A stretch of DNA of 22,035 nt from Perkinsus olseni (GCA_013115125.1 JABANN010000549.1:1-22035); one strand, 5' to 3'. Shown: positions 1 through 10,537, numbered from the stretch's first letter. Program-made: numbers and translations. The notes: generated by a model from the sequence alone, not told the origin.

Positions 1-238
1 TCATCGTTGCACTCTGGTCCCTCCTTGGCTATGATAACAAGGTCGGCCAAGTGAGATGATGTAGTAGACTGGCTCTCACTGGCTTTCACGTAAGGCGAAA
101 TATGAGCGAATGAAACCAAGCTATTGCAGGAACGTCTGAGCGTCGACCCTAACCACATCGAGCCCCGTTGCATCGAAGAGGGTGATAAAAAAACCACCGT
201 TGGAGTCGAAATCACTGAACTACGGCGAGTGAATATAA

Positions 239-319
239 TCCAGCGCCAGGATTCGAACCTGGATCTCCCGCTTGTTTAGTGAACGGTGCGAGTGTTCTGA
301 CCTTTTAGACTACGCCGGA
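239..319 (-). repeat. tRNA-derived SINE-like repeat, copy A
   Basis: Read on the minus strand, this 81-nt segment has a 7-bp acceptor-like stem (TCCGGCG with CGCTGGA, one G-T pair), an A-box-like TAGTCTAAAAGG, and a T-arm with a perfect 5-bp stem (CCAGG/CCTGG) around TTCGAAT. The part between the D and T arms is too long for a normal anticodon arm and gives no clean 7-nt loop with U33, so a working tRNA is unlikely. Similarity to copy B continues beyond both ends, including a CGATCG-containing stretch on the high-coordinate side. That points to a tRNA-derived SINE rather than a tRNA gene. Confidence 0.6.
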
Positions 320-1021
320 GTTGCTTATTTGTTTCGATCGCGGGGGTCCTCTGGTAACCCCAGCCTTGTGTGTGTCAGTGTAAAGCCCAACGCCGTCGCC
401 GGCTTGATTTGACTTGATGCCGATGTGCTAGGAACTTAACGATGAGCTCTCTGTTGCATTATCTAGTTAGCCCGAACCCAGCCTTGTCGTGTTAGAAAAA
501 GCGGATGAAGCTACATGGTTCATTTCGGTTCGTGGGTAGAGGTCCGAGGACAGGATCTTGACGACTGCTTGTGAGTCGGTAAAGTCCCATTCCTCGTCGG
601 CTACGGTGGCAAGAATCCACTGCACAGCTTTGTAGTAAAGATCTGCGAAGAGGATCTGTGAAGATTTACTGCGCAATCAGTGATGGGTGCATAGGGGGCC
701 AACCTCAAACACCGCGAGTGAACCTACACTCCTTTCCGTGGGGCCGCCGTAGAGGCGCCTGCTCTTCGATCCAGTATCAGCGGACCGCCCTGAGGGGCGT
801 GTTGTGAGATGGGAGCGCTTGCGTGGCCATTTGTACAAACCGCTTTACTCTGCGCAATCGTCGTTATCATCCTGGCCTTCCACCGAGATACAGAGAAGGC
901 CTCTCCATCGCCGCACTGTATCAGTGCGGTCTGGCCCGCTGTGGGATTCCATCCCTCCGACCCGAAGGACGCGTTCCAGGGCAGCCGTGTCCCCGAGTAC
1001 CATTGTGTAGCTTGAAATGAG

Positions 1022-1069
1022 CTGGCCTGTCTTGGCAGGGAATGAAACACCCGACGATGCTTGCGAGGG
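1022..1069 (-). repeat. Diverged inverted repeat, copy 1
   Basis: The reverse complement of this segment matches 2123-2170 at about 36 of 48 positions without gaps. The longest shared run is CCAAGACAGGCCA. Weaker similarity extends a few bases further on the low-coordinate side of copy 2. The family is unknown. Confidence 0.55.
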
Positions 1070-1811
1070 TCTTCACGACATCTATATGGACGCACGAAAT
1101 GAAAGAAGACAGCCGTCGTCGAAAAGTAAGAGATGGGAGAAGGCCAGACAGATGGACATGTCCCATCTGGCGGCGCTAGGCGAAGTTCTCTCGAAGATCA
1201 ACGCCGAAGCATGTCTTGGTGGCTGAACTCTTCCGCCGGTATCAACAGTAGCCAGCTGAGCTGGCCCAGCTCGCTCTGCCCTCCGCTGGTGGTGATCCGA
1301 GAATCGCGACCCATTGGTAACTGTAATTAAGGATCTCCTTTCTGCGGCTCGCACGATAGTCTGTGGGGTCGAACAAATTCACTCCGGCGACAGCGCCATA
1401 ATATATGACCATGCGCCCACACTGGCGCGTCTTTTCTGCCGCGGACCAGCACGGCTGAGAAGAGCCATGTCCGTCACTGCTTGCAGACAAACCCACGACT
1501 CCATCCAGCACCAGGGAAGGTGACAGGCGGAGTGTCATTTGATGTATATACGGCGCTCACAGACTTGAACAGACCTGAACTTTGATGCTCTCAGGAAGGC
1601 CAGCATGGAGTTCTTGACCAGGGCTCCTTCAGTTAAGCATTCTCGCTCTGGCCTGGATATCGGCACTTCTGTAAGGACACAGCAGTGCGGGAACGCCATC
1701 GTTTCTAGGCGTGTAATGCGGCGCCCTTGAGCAGAAGACGTAGCTAACTGTACCATTAACTGGTCAGTGTATGAAGGACACTTCCAAAGAATTAACGGCG
1801 GATAGATACGA

Positions 1812-1892
1812 TCCAGCGCCGGGATTCGAACCTGGATCTTGCGCTTGCTTAATGAGCGATGCGAGTGTTCTGACCTGTTAGACTACGCCGGA
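1812..1892 (-). repeat. tRNA-derived SINE-like repeat, copy B
   Basis: This copy has the same 81-nt length and orientation as copy A, about 1.57 kb away. The acceptor-like ends are identical, the B box AGGTTCGAATCC is intact and the A box is near-identical (TAGTCTAACAGG). Differences cluster in the middle. One putative central stem keeps its pairing through a T-G to C-G change, while the T-arm stem has one mismatch. Flanking similarity to copy A runs from about 1790 to 1930. Confidence 0.6.
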
Positions 1893-2122
1893 GTTAACTT
1901 CTAATACCGATCGTGGGAGTCCTTTCGTAAGACGCTTCTGCGAGCTAGCGCCAAAGTAACTCTTGTTGGGTCTTTTTCTTCTCGACTTATCACCAGAATC
2001 TTCGACTTCTTCCAAGCTCATCCTTGGCGCGCTGTTGAAGTGGACAAGATTCGCTTCGGTCAGTTCCTTTCCGACCACAAAATTTTCAATTTTCCCGTGC
2101 GCCCATCATAATGTCATTTGGG

Positions 2123-2170
2123 CCCTCGCGAGCGTAAATGGGCGTTTGCGTCCCTACCAAGACAGGCCAC
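2123..2170 (+). repeat. Diverged inverted repeat, copy 2
   Basis: This is the partner of 1022-1069 in opposite orientation. Translation of both copies in one frame gives similar peptides (ALASVNG..PYQDRP and TLASIVG..PCQDRP), so it could be a remnant of a coding repeat. The evidence is too short to decide. Confidence 0.55.
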
Positions 2171-2433
2171 TGTAAGCAGCTCAGTTTTTCGAAGAATGTT
2201 CTCCCCTCTTGCCTTGTCGCGCTTCATTTGCGGTCATCTGGATAGGACTTCTTGTTCTCCTCTAATCTCACTCAGAGAAGCAACCCAACAGTCAAATCGT
2301 CCAGAAAACAAGGGAGTCACCAATCAATCCTGCGGCTAGGCACAGACGCTAAAATGACGCTTATCGCCACGTGATTATTCTGCGACTTTAAAACGTGAGA
2401 GAAAAGGTGATGAGCAGTACAACAAAGGAATAC

Positions 2434-3249
2434 TCAAAGCTTGGCAGCGTGGATGAGCGTCTCACAGTCAACTTCCCATAGCAAGCTATGGCCAACATCA
2501 GGCAGAATGACTCGATCGCTCTCAATCGCCAGGGACACCTTCATGTTGGAATACTTACTATCCAGAGCACCCGCGATGAATCGGTCCACCGGGACTTCCG
2601 AACAGTCAACACTCCAAGCCTGGCTCATCGCCAACATCGACTTGGCCCAGCCAGACGGGTTGGCGTCGCCAACTCGGGACGGTAACCACTGGCCGAAGAA
2701 CTCCTCAGGTCTTCGGGTTGGCAAGTCGGCAAATACCGAGCCGGAGCCGTACCACTTGGTGAGGAAGAGGCCGAGGTCCAAGTTAGGGGACTCTAATTTC
2801 TCCGCCCATGCGCAGTCACTTCGCCAGCGCCTCTCCCTGATGGCCGGGCCTCCAACGGCTGTGCTGGCAGCGATGACGATAAGCCGGGTGATGTCACCGG
2901 GAGCGCGCCTCGCCCATTCTAGAGCTACTCGGCCACCTTGGGAATACCCACATACTGTTACTGGTTTATTGTTGAACAGGTCTTTGACCAGACCACGCAG
3001 GTTGGCGATGGTCGCCGACATGCCGTAGTCGAAGAGAGTGCTGCCCTCGGAAGCTTGCGAGCTGCCGTGCCCCGGAAGGCTGATCGAGAGAATGTCGTAC
3101 TTGGCGGTGAGCTCCTCACAGGCCAGCCAGTCGGAGTAGGACTTGGCGCTTCCCATCCACCCATGCAACAGAACAAGGGGGGCCTTACCAGGACTACCGC
3201 CTCGGATGAAACTGATGAGACAAAGAGAGCTTCCGGAGAGCTGACCCAT
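2434..3249 (-). CDS. menH: MenH-like SHCHC synthase (alpha/beta-hydrolase)
   Basis: The reading frame is 271 codons and intronless as far as it can be read. Known family role: MenH (2-succinyl-6-hydroxy-2,4-cyclohexadiene-1-carboxylate synthase) removes pyruvate from the MenD product SEPHCHC. The sequence shows the oxyanion-side motif LVLLHGWMGSAKSYSDW near residues 25-41, the nucleophile elbow GYSQGGR with Ser103, an acid candidate Asp230 in AGALDSKY, and His254 in DVGHSLLWE. The segment FLTKWYGSGSVFADL near 162-176 matches the MenH-specific region with W-Y and V-F-A. The length is close to bacterial MenH. It lies immediately downstream of the MenD C-terminus on the same strand but in a different frame. 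It may be the last domain of a fusion joined by an unresolved intron, or a separate gene starting at the ATG at 3249, whose frame stays open upstream. The family call is firm; the fusion status is not. Confidence 0.85.
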   Translation of the reverse strand: MGQLSGSSLCLISFIRGGSPGKAPLVLLHGWMGSAKSYSDWLACEELTAKYDILSISLPGHGSSQASEGSTLFDYGMSATIANLRGLVKDLFNNKPVTVCGYSQGGRVALEWARRAPGDITRLIVIAASTAVGGPAIRERRWRSDCAWAEKLESPNLDLGLFLTKWYGSGSVFADLPTRRPEEFFGQWLPSRVGDANPSGWAKSMLAMSQAWSVDCSEVPVDRFIAGALDSKYSNMKVSLAIESDRVILPDVGHSLLWEVDCETLIHAAKL

Positions 3250-3257
3250 ACTGTAGC

Positions 3258-6200
3258 GGCTTGCCTCAGCTTGACACCCGGGTGAAGGCGGAGGCTCTCT
3301 TCGACCACCTCGCCGACTGCCGCTGTGATCCGACGCCGAAGGGCAACGTCTTCATCCTGGCTCGTCTTGGGAACCTGAGCACCAGCACAGTTGAGCCATC
3401 GTTGACGACTGCTGGAGATCCAGAAATCAAGACTATGGTAGACCGGGGAGAGATCTTCCCTCCACACCCGATACGAAGGTAGAATGCCCGTATCAGCTCC
3501 CCCACTCACAATCTCAGTCAATCCACTGTGATCGAGGCTTTCAATCATCCCTGCCAAATCATCGACCTTCTTGCTTCCCTCTAGGCCCAGCATCTTAGCC
3601 GCTCCCGCAAAGGCCACTTGAGCGTTGGGAGTCCGGAAATTCTCGTTGTATGCGACGTCCTCCGCGTATTTTCCGATGGGCACGAACTTGAACATGCTCC
3701 CACCGTTGTTGTTGCTAACCACGATCTTAACGGGGGGAATCTTCACATCACCGACGATACCACCGCCGTTGAGGTAGTTGGCCAACCTGAGTAAGCGATG
3801 GACTCAGTGCGGGGGCTTCGTCCGGGGGGCCGCCTACTGGACGAGCGAGTTAAGGTCGTGGATAGCGGCTACGTCTCCGATGAGAAGGTTTGTTGCACGA
3901 CCCAGGCCCACTGCGTATCCAACTGCCGTGCCTGTAAAAAACAAATGAGGTCGACCTGGCTCACAGTGTAGGATACGCTAAGGTGTCAACAGACCACCCA
4001 TGAGCTGTCAAATTACTCCTCATCAGGGGAAGCTATGACAACAGCGAAGTGTCCGAAAAGTGGTATTGTAAATAAGATATCATGACAGTGGCATTAGGAG
4101 ACCTCTCTGCTGTTGGCAGAGTTCGAAGGTCTACGCCGCTCAGCGTGACGGCGGAAGCTGGGTTTCCACGACTGAACAGTCCGTGAGCGAGTGCTCTAAC
4201 TAATCTTCATTTTTGTTGTAGATCTCCGGCAGGCGACTCCCCCCCTCTCCCCCCCCCCCACTTATCGTCCCATCGATTCCACTAACACCTCGACTACAGG
4301 ACACTCGCGGGAGGTGAACTCCAAGGGGGCACTGAGGATGAGGAGGACACCATCGTCTCGCAAGTCTTATCGTGGAGCAAACTGCCGCGCCGTTCGGGTG
4401 TATCACGTGGCGACACAAGACCCAACACACAAGGGCCCATCCATGCACCCGAGCACAGCGGAGCGAAGCGCTTCAAGAACAAGCTCGTAACAAGCCCCCA
4501 TGGCTCCATCCAGGATACAGGATATGCGTCCTTCACTCACGAAAGTGTCGAAATTGCGGCAGCTCATGCTGCTGCTTATGACCATACCCTCCCTCCTCTT
4601 CGATGCAAAGTGAGCCAAAGACCGAGTGATATTCGGCTCAGTACCTACTCCCAACCATTGATAATAGCGATGATCGTTCTAGTGCGGCTGGAAGGCTTCC
4701 AAGGAGACGCTCCGTGACGCATGCAGCTATTCAAAATATGGTATCAATAGACGACGCACCAACTCCACCCCCACAGCTTACATTCCTCCCCAAGCTCAGC
4801 CTGGATCCTCTTCTCCGCCCTACTGCTGATAGCGTGGATACGATCCCTCAGCGACCGATTGGTCCTCAGTACCTGCGCGGACTACACGGTGACGAACGTG
4901 AACAGAGGAGGCACTGCGGCTCGTACAGCTGGATCCAGAGTGAGGTCATCGACCATCCGGGCGAACTCCGCGCAGGTCGCATCGACCACAATAGTGCCTG
5001 ACAACTTCATCCGTACACCCACAGCGACCCATCCAGTGCAGGAGCAGGTGGATCGTCCCCACTCCTCGTAAGCAAGCCGCCGGGAGTGAACGAGCAAGCA
5101 TAGTAGTAGCCGTGAAATGGAATGCGAGCCACTAATACCAACTTTTTCGGAATTTCCAGCTCATGAAAGGCGACCTGGACCGCTGCCTACCGTTCCAGTC
5201 AACATCATGTCTCCGAGGCACGTCCATGACTCTGATGTGCTCCTTGACCTGCCACAGGTGGACAACTCTCCTGCAGCCTCAAGGCACCCCACTCGACTAC
5301 CGGTCCCATCTTAGACGACATCCAAGCCTGCACTTGTTTCGATATCAATGCCCCACCTAGCCGGATGACTGTGGGGCGACTGAGCTGCAGCATGTCCAAC
5401 ACGGCTTGGGAGGATAGACAGAGGCTTGGCAGACACTCCCGACGGCACCCTGAAGGAAAATGCTACTCTACACTGCCACACCAAGAGTCATGGCCAACTA
5501 ATGTCGGACCACATGTTTGATGATAATCCTTACGGAGGACCTCTACTGACTATAGGGCTACGCCATCACTTCTCCGATCTATTCCGCTTGGACCGGTATT
5601 ACTGGATAATTAGAACGTCACTCTTTGATACGATACATAACATAACAATATACTTATGATAAGCATGCGTAAAGCATACGAGGACCCGCATGTACACTAG
5701 ACCTAGGTCATCGATGATACTACTATTATGCACCTAATCCAAGCATACAGACTCGACAGCCATAGCGCGATCCCACCCTCCTCCACCAGTGACTGATCAT
5801 CCCAAGACATCCTCGAGACTCACCACTAACGGCATCAGCCAAGACAAGGCACTGGAGCTCCTCGGCCATAGCATCAACAGCAGCAGCATCCATAGGGGAG
5901 GACAGTGCGCCGACTACCAACACTACTGTACCCGAACCTGACCACTCACAGTCCCATGCAGCCCGAGGGCGGGGACACTCACTAATCAACTCCCTCACAG
6001 CATCGTCTTCAATGGCCCTCCTAGCCGGCCTAGCAACCCTGGTCAGAGGCTCCGTAGAGCGGAGTTGCCAGCGAGTAAATCGGGAATCTTCCGGTACACG
6101 GAAGGCGCTGACCTCGCCATACTGCCCTCCTCGAACCTACACCGAAACTCAGCCCGCACCTTCCAAAGGATCGACCCACCGCCCCTCCTTCCGGTGCAAG

Positions 6201-7015
6201 ATTCTCTCGGAACTGCATGTTCATGTGGACCTAAGCCCGGTACGTTCCACGACGGATCCCTGGTCAGCAGCCCCACTCACCACGCCGCTCTGCTCAAGAC
6301 ACTCGGCCACTGCGTAGTCGACGTCACTCAGGAGCGATCGTATTGGGGCCGACTCGCAAGGGGGCGCTATATCACGGGTCCACACTGCGTAGGGCTTGAA
6401 GATATCTGTCTGATTCATCGTCTGATTGCTCCTAGAAACGGCAACAGAACCGTCACGCGCCACGAAATTTCCCTCCGCGCATACCCAGTATCTCGCAGTT
6501 CTGACGGTCTGTCAGCCGTCAGCAGCAGCATTGGCACTCGGGACTCGTGAGCTTCCGTCACCGCCGGGAGGAGATTCGCCACAGCCGACCCTGAAGGAGG
6601 CCGACTCCAGCGTGGATGCAATAGCGCGCGCCCTACCGCTGGTCACGATGACCGGTGCTGGCAGCCCAGTCGCCTTAGCGTAACCCAGAGCATAGAAGGC
6701 TGCGCCACGTTCATCCGTATGGACCTGCAAAAGGTGAAACAGAAAATGCTTCGCTCCGCTAAGGCCCCGTAGAGAGCCTAACGTACAACGTGTGTGGCCT
6801 GAGGGTGTTGTGTAACGGCTATGGTGAGCGGCGTCGATCGGCTCCCCGGACACACGACCTGTGGATCGAGGCCAACCTTGTGGATGCGCGAAGATTCCCG
6901 GGAAAACTCACAAAGTGCTTTATACCGAGGCGGACTAGCTCGTCAACGAAAACGGCACACCAGAAGGTGTTGAAATTAGGGAACTCCATTGGCTCCTTCA
7001 GAGCAGGCCGTACAC
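3258..7015 (-). CDS. menD: MenD (SEPHCHC synthase) domain of fused menF-menD gene
   Basis: This is a thiamine-diphosphate enzyme that joins isochorismate with 2-oxoglutarate-derived succinate semialdehyde. Exons I can place with matching phase are 6912-7015, 6787-6858, 6637-6724, 6485-6590, 6281-6431, 6180-6230, 5824-6136, one starting at 5449, one ending at 4262, 3838-3931 and one starting at 3786. Motifs in order are [20 protein letters not shown], then [35 protein letters not shown] with the ThDP-activating Glu, [30 protein letters not shown], and [11 protein letters not shown]. They continue with central-domain [51 protein letters not shown] (MenD GNSMPIRD region), [36 protein letters not shown], and [10 protein letters not shown] (the ThDP/Mg GD...NN motif). 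Exons between 4500 and 5250 and the last junction near 3260-3510 are only partly resolved. The start is supplied by MenF upstream. Confidence 0.88.
3932..4261 (-). other. 330-nt menD intron with G-run donor
   Basis: Splicing of ..GIDGTIS (exon end 4262) to [10 protein letters not shown] (exon start 3931) is required by the MenD alignment and has correct phase. The donor is GTGGGG, continuing into an 11-G run and then a 7-G run on the minus strand; the acceptor is TTTTTTACAG. The intron is six to seven times longer than most in this window. I see no gene or repeat inside it. Confidence 0.75.
4457..4469 (+). repeat. 13-mer AGCGGAGCGAAGC, copy 1
   Basis: An exact copy, on the strand opposite to the menD transcript. 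It lies in a part of menD whose exon structure is unresolved, so it may sit in an intron in antisense. It is immediately followed by GCTTC, which could extend a hairpin (GAAGCGCTTC). Confidence 0.8.
5450..5823 (-). other. 374-nt menD intron
   Basis: Donor GTGAGT follows ..LVLADAVSG, and acceptor CCTTCAG precedes an exon reading [19 protein letters not shown]. The phases match and both sides fit MenD. It is much longer than neighbouring introns of 43-62 nt and is AT-richer in its middle (5600-5660). No recognisable insertion is seen. Confidence 0.6.
6748..6760 (-). repeat. 13-mer AGCGGAGCGAAGC, copy 2 (intronic)
   Basis: An exact copy in the sense direction inside the 62-nt menD intron at 6725-6786, 23 nt before the acceptor. 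Confidence 0.85.
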
Positions 7016-7072
7016 CTATCACAAAATACCAAATCACTTAACGCTTCGCTCCGCTATAAGCCGCCAGCCTAC
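7016..7072 (-). other. Intron joining MenF to MenD reading frames
   Basis: A 57-nt intron with donor GTAGGC and acceptor TGATAG. Removing it joins ..GTLSDG from MenF to [13 protein letters not shown].. of MenD at phase 1 with no stop. This is the direct sequence support for a MenF-MenD fusion protein. It carries one copy of AGCGGAGCGAAGC in the sense direction. Confidence 0.8.
7043..7055 (-). repeat. 13-mer AGCGGAGCGAAGC, copy 3 (intronic)
   Basis: An exact copy in the sense direction inside the 57-nt menF/menD junction intron at 7016-7072. Confidence 0.85.
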
Positions 7073-10000
7073 CATCGGACAGAGTGCCAACGAACTGGCG
7101 CATTTTGAGACATATTTCGTTCCACTCATCCTTAGGGACAGAGCCCTCGATAAGGCCAGCACCGGCCATCACGTGCACCTGAGCTCACCGGATAAGACCA
7201 TCAAAACCTGGAACGATATGGTCGTCCACCATTCACAGTACTGACTAGCAGAGCGAGGACTACGAGCAGGATATCCTCTATTCAGGAGCAGGAGCATTAC
7301 CTTGGACCCGTGACGACGCTCGACCAGAGCACTTCTTAGAGACACCGCCAGCTCTCCTCCTCCAGATGACACTACCCCACATGGTGCGGCAAAGAACCCT
7401 GCACGCATGCGCACATGATACTACCACGGCCCCAACCCGAGCTGCTGACCTCGATCGAAAGGCTCTCTCGCCCTAATAAACGTCATGCCGTCCTTAAGAG
7501 GCTTGCCACCCACTGCGGGGGTCGGGTGTAGATCTTGTACCAACCATTCGACAACATCGTGACCATTGTGCAAGGGCATCTCGTCATCTGATCACAACCA
7601 TACCATACATCCACCGCATGTAGGGAAGGGTCCTCAAAGACAGCCTTCCCACGATAGGCGTTGACGTGCAATGTGACCCTCGCGGTCGTCAGACTCCCAC
7701 GGTCGATCCCTCCTCCTCGACAAAAGCGTAACACTGCCGAAGGCTCAACAATACCGCGCGGATAATCCCCCAATTCGGTGTAAAGTAGCGTTGGCAAGGT
7801 GAAGCTGCAGATCCTCCCCAGCTGCTCACCATCTCTTGTACTGAGGTCATCCTGCTGATCGGACAGATCCACTGTCGCCTCCAGCATCTGCTTGCAGTGG
7901 ACCAATTCCTTCAGTCTCAGAAGGTTCACCCCACTCACATGCACCTGCCGGTACCAATATCCCCAATGAGATTCCCTGTATGCGTTGAGAAATGGTAAGT
8001 GAGCAAGATTCAATCAACAATAGTAGCTTCTCCAGAGAGGACCTCCCATCCACCTCCTACATCGTGCGCTCTCCGAGTTAGTATACCCCGGATGTATTTA
8101 GTCACCGTACTATGCTCAGTGGTCCGCTTGAGGTCAGCCTGAGAAGATCCGAAGATTCGCACAGGAAAGATTCACAACACAAAAGGTAGGCCCGAGTGTC
8201 CACTGCCACCAAGCCGTCAGAAAGATACAGTCATCCAGCCACCCTCACCTCATCATTGGAAGTGATCTCCGAGGGCTTCCACGTGCCGGCCACTGCCTCT
8301 GTCTCGATGTGACCGCCTTTTACGCGGCATAGCCTCTCAGGAGTGATGCACACGAATGCACTCTCGCCACGAGGCGGCTCGATGTAGATCGTCTGTCAAG
8401 GATAGCAAAAGGTGAATGAAAAGGAATTACAAGATTGCAAGATTTCCCTCGAAGGTGGAGCATCAAAAGACCCGGCGAGACCCCTCCCATTTGAATGCAG
8501 TCGGTACAAGGATCCTCGAAGACCACCCCAAGTGGACACATGATAGAAAACCCGAAAACCGAAAAATTTTCGGCAAAAACTCTGATCGAGAAATAACGGT
8601 GATGATGCTGCGGACAACGCAGTGCCAGGCGCCACCTACAATATCTTCATCGTTGCGATCAAAACCAGAAAAGGGGAAAGTGAAAAGATTCACAAGTTCG
8701 ATGGATTCCCGAGAGGCCCTATTACATAGCGCTTAGTGTCTGGTACCGCCTCTATGACTGTTATGAGCCAATCAATGGGGTCCATCGGGCAAGCACTGTC
8801 TTTAAAACTCAGTGTGGAACGAAGGGAAATTACCTAGGGAGGAGCCGCTGAACAGGAGGTGGCGCGAAGGAACGATCAACCTACAACTTTGTCCAGAGAG
8901 CCATTGCGGAATTTAGAAATTGCCGTATTAACTGTATCAGTGTACCTGACCGGCAGATTGGCGTAGTGGGTGAGCTGCCGGCGGCGGCCCCGAGATGGCT
9001 GAGTCTTCGAACCCGCGTTCAATTCGCAGTCGAGACACCCCAGTACTACTGTTCAAGTGTATTAGCCGGTATTATATCGGACGCCAAAGGAGGCAGAGGG
9101 GCCGGACCGATAGTGAGATCGCTGAGCCTGCATGGCCACTTGAAGGAGGCTATCATGGAGAGAGCTGAAAGTGACAGGCGATGAACATCCAGTCCTTGCA
9201 CGTACAACCCAATCAACTTGAGCTAGGCCGACAGAAGGTTTCAGAAAGGGCATGACGAGCGGTCCATGACCACCAGTGGCCACCGGATAGTGAACCAAGT
9301 GTTCCAGTCCGGAGTACCACCAATCCCTCGTCTCCCTAATACTACCATCGTCAGCTTCCCCCATAAGCAGCTTCCCCGTGCAACTGTCATATAGCAGATT
9401 CACCGATACCGTGTAAGTGGTATCGGGGAATACACCCGATGATGCCACTTCGAGCCGAGGCAGCACCCAATACCTAGTCGATTACAATAGCCCTACCGCG
9501 GACTTCCAAAGGCTAGATATTACTCTTGAGAGGGGCCGCGGAAGAAGTCTCGCCACTCTGCCCCGACTGCCCTGTCCTCATCAAAACGACGCCCTGAAGA
9601 AGGGGGACAGCGCTACGGATACTGTTAATTTCACCAAGTCCGATGAGATCTATACACGCCGCGTGACTGCGTTTGGATCGGACAACTGAGAGGCTCTGTG
9701 GAACGGACTGCTGCTTCTCACTTTACAGTCCTTCACTACAACTTTGGCGATAGAAAATCTCCATTTTATCGGGGGTTTTCGTCTCGAGGATTATCATAAT
9801 ACGCGTGGAAATTTCAGTTCGTCACATGGTGGTCAGAAATGAAGGGAAAAGATACGCAGCCCGCCAACCAACCTCCAATGTAGTGGACTCTATCATCAGT
9901 GCCACACAGTAGCATAGCGTCCAGAGAAGAGGCTACATAGGCCTGGCCCCAGCCGCCTAGGGCAAACGATCCATCGCGCGCCACGAAAAGGGAACCTGGA

Positions 10001-10503
10001 GGGAGGGAGAGTGGACGAGGGGAAGGAGATGGACGCTTACGTGACTCCCTGCCGAAGCCTTGGAATCTGAGGAGCCTCAGGAAGAGCTTGGGCAGATGCT
10101 CGGCACTTTCCACAGGCAAAACAGTAGGGCACTCGATTCGAAGCACTCCTGAGAGTATCTTGCTATCATGCTAGCATCATACGGGTTAACCTACGACTTA
10201 CTAGCATGAGTTTCGGATACTTTCGGTGACGAGGACTGGCCATAGTGCGATATCGCATCCATGACGTGCAGGCAGGCGACCTAAAGACACCCCATGGGGC
10301 AACAGAGCGGCTACCTCGTTAAGAGAAGTACCTCCGGAGAAGGGCAGAAGGGAAGGGTTAAGTGGGGGTCTACAACGTCCGAGCCCCCAAGGGCGGGAGG
10401 CGATGTGCTGCAGTCCGACTGACAGTAGGGCATGCCTAGGAACTGGAAACTGCTCCTCAGCAATGCGGAAAATTCTCTGCGGGTCACTCTGGGGATGTTT
10501 CAT
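7073..10503 (-). CDS. menF: MenF (isochorismate synthase) domain of fused menF-menD gene
   Basis: This chorismate-utilising enzyme makes isochorismate from chorismate. The C-terminal half is clear. LPRLEV and VSVNLLY lie in 9300-9466, then GSLDKVV near 8884-8903 carries the expected catalytic Lys. Exon 8249-8392 encodes IEPPRGESAFVCITPERL and ETEAVAGTWKPSE. An exon starting at 8138 gives TTEHSTVTKYIRGIL. The exon ending at 7301 gives GFFAAPCGVV and GGGELAVSLRSALV. Exon 7073-7178 gives VHVMAGAGLIEGS and KDEWNEICLKM, the conserved chorismate-binding C-terminus with its metal-binding Glu. The N-terminal exons (9814-10503, with GSLFVARDGSFALGGWG) fit the family only loosely. The region 7480-8020 is weakly matched and its introns are unresolved. 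The first Met at 10503 is a guess. Land-plant PHYLLO has lost this C-terminal part, so this copy is of the complete, algal-like kind. Confidence 0.8.
8959..9025 (+). repeat. tRNA-like (SINE head) sequence inside menF region
   Basis: The A-box match TGGCGTAGTGGG is at 8959-8970. A B-box match GTTCAATTC is at 9017-9025, and an alternative TTCGAACCC lies slightly upstream. Between them is a GC-rich stretch (GAGCTGCCGGCGGCGGCC) typical of tRNA-related SINE heads. It lies between menF coding pieces on the strand opposite to the gene, so it probably sits in an intron. I did not find its 3' tail. Confidence 0.4.
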
Positions 10504-10537
10504 CCGGCGGTAGGATAGGATTCGAGAACACCCTGAC

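Larger units (their letters stand above)
1..2433. other. Gene-poor stretch, no convincing coding region
   Basis: I find no reading frame here with a recognisable family, and the open frames are short and overlap on both strands. The stretch contains two tRNA-like repeats (listed separately) and two diverged copies of a roughly 48-nt segment in opposite orientation. Short exons of an unrecognised gene cannot be excluded, because exons elsewhere in the window are often under 100 nt. Confidence 0.5.

Noticed and set aside
2441-3028. 195-codon plus-strand frame
   Set aside because: It is the reverse-strand shadow of the MenH coding region and has no family similarity of its own.
2958-3785. A single 275-residue protein covering the MenD C-terminus and the antisense-like tail
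   Set aside because: Only its first part is MenD; after about 3260 the frame overlaps MenH in another phase and reads as non-protein.
8416-8736. 106-codon plus-strand frame
   Set aside because: It lies opposite the menF gene, between confirmed menF exons, is lysine-rich without a motif, and is most likely intronic or shadow sequence.
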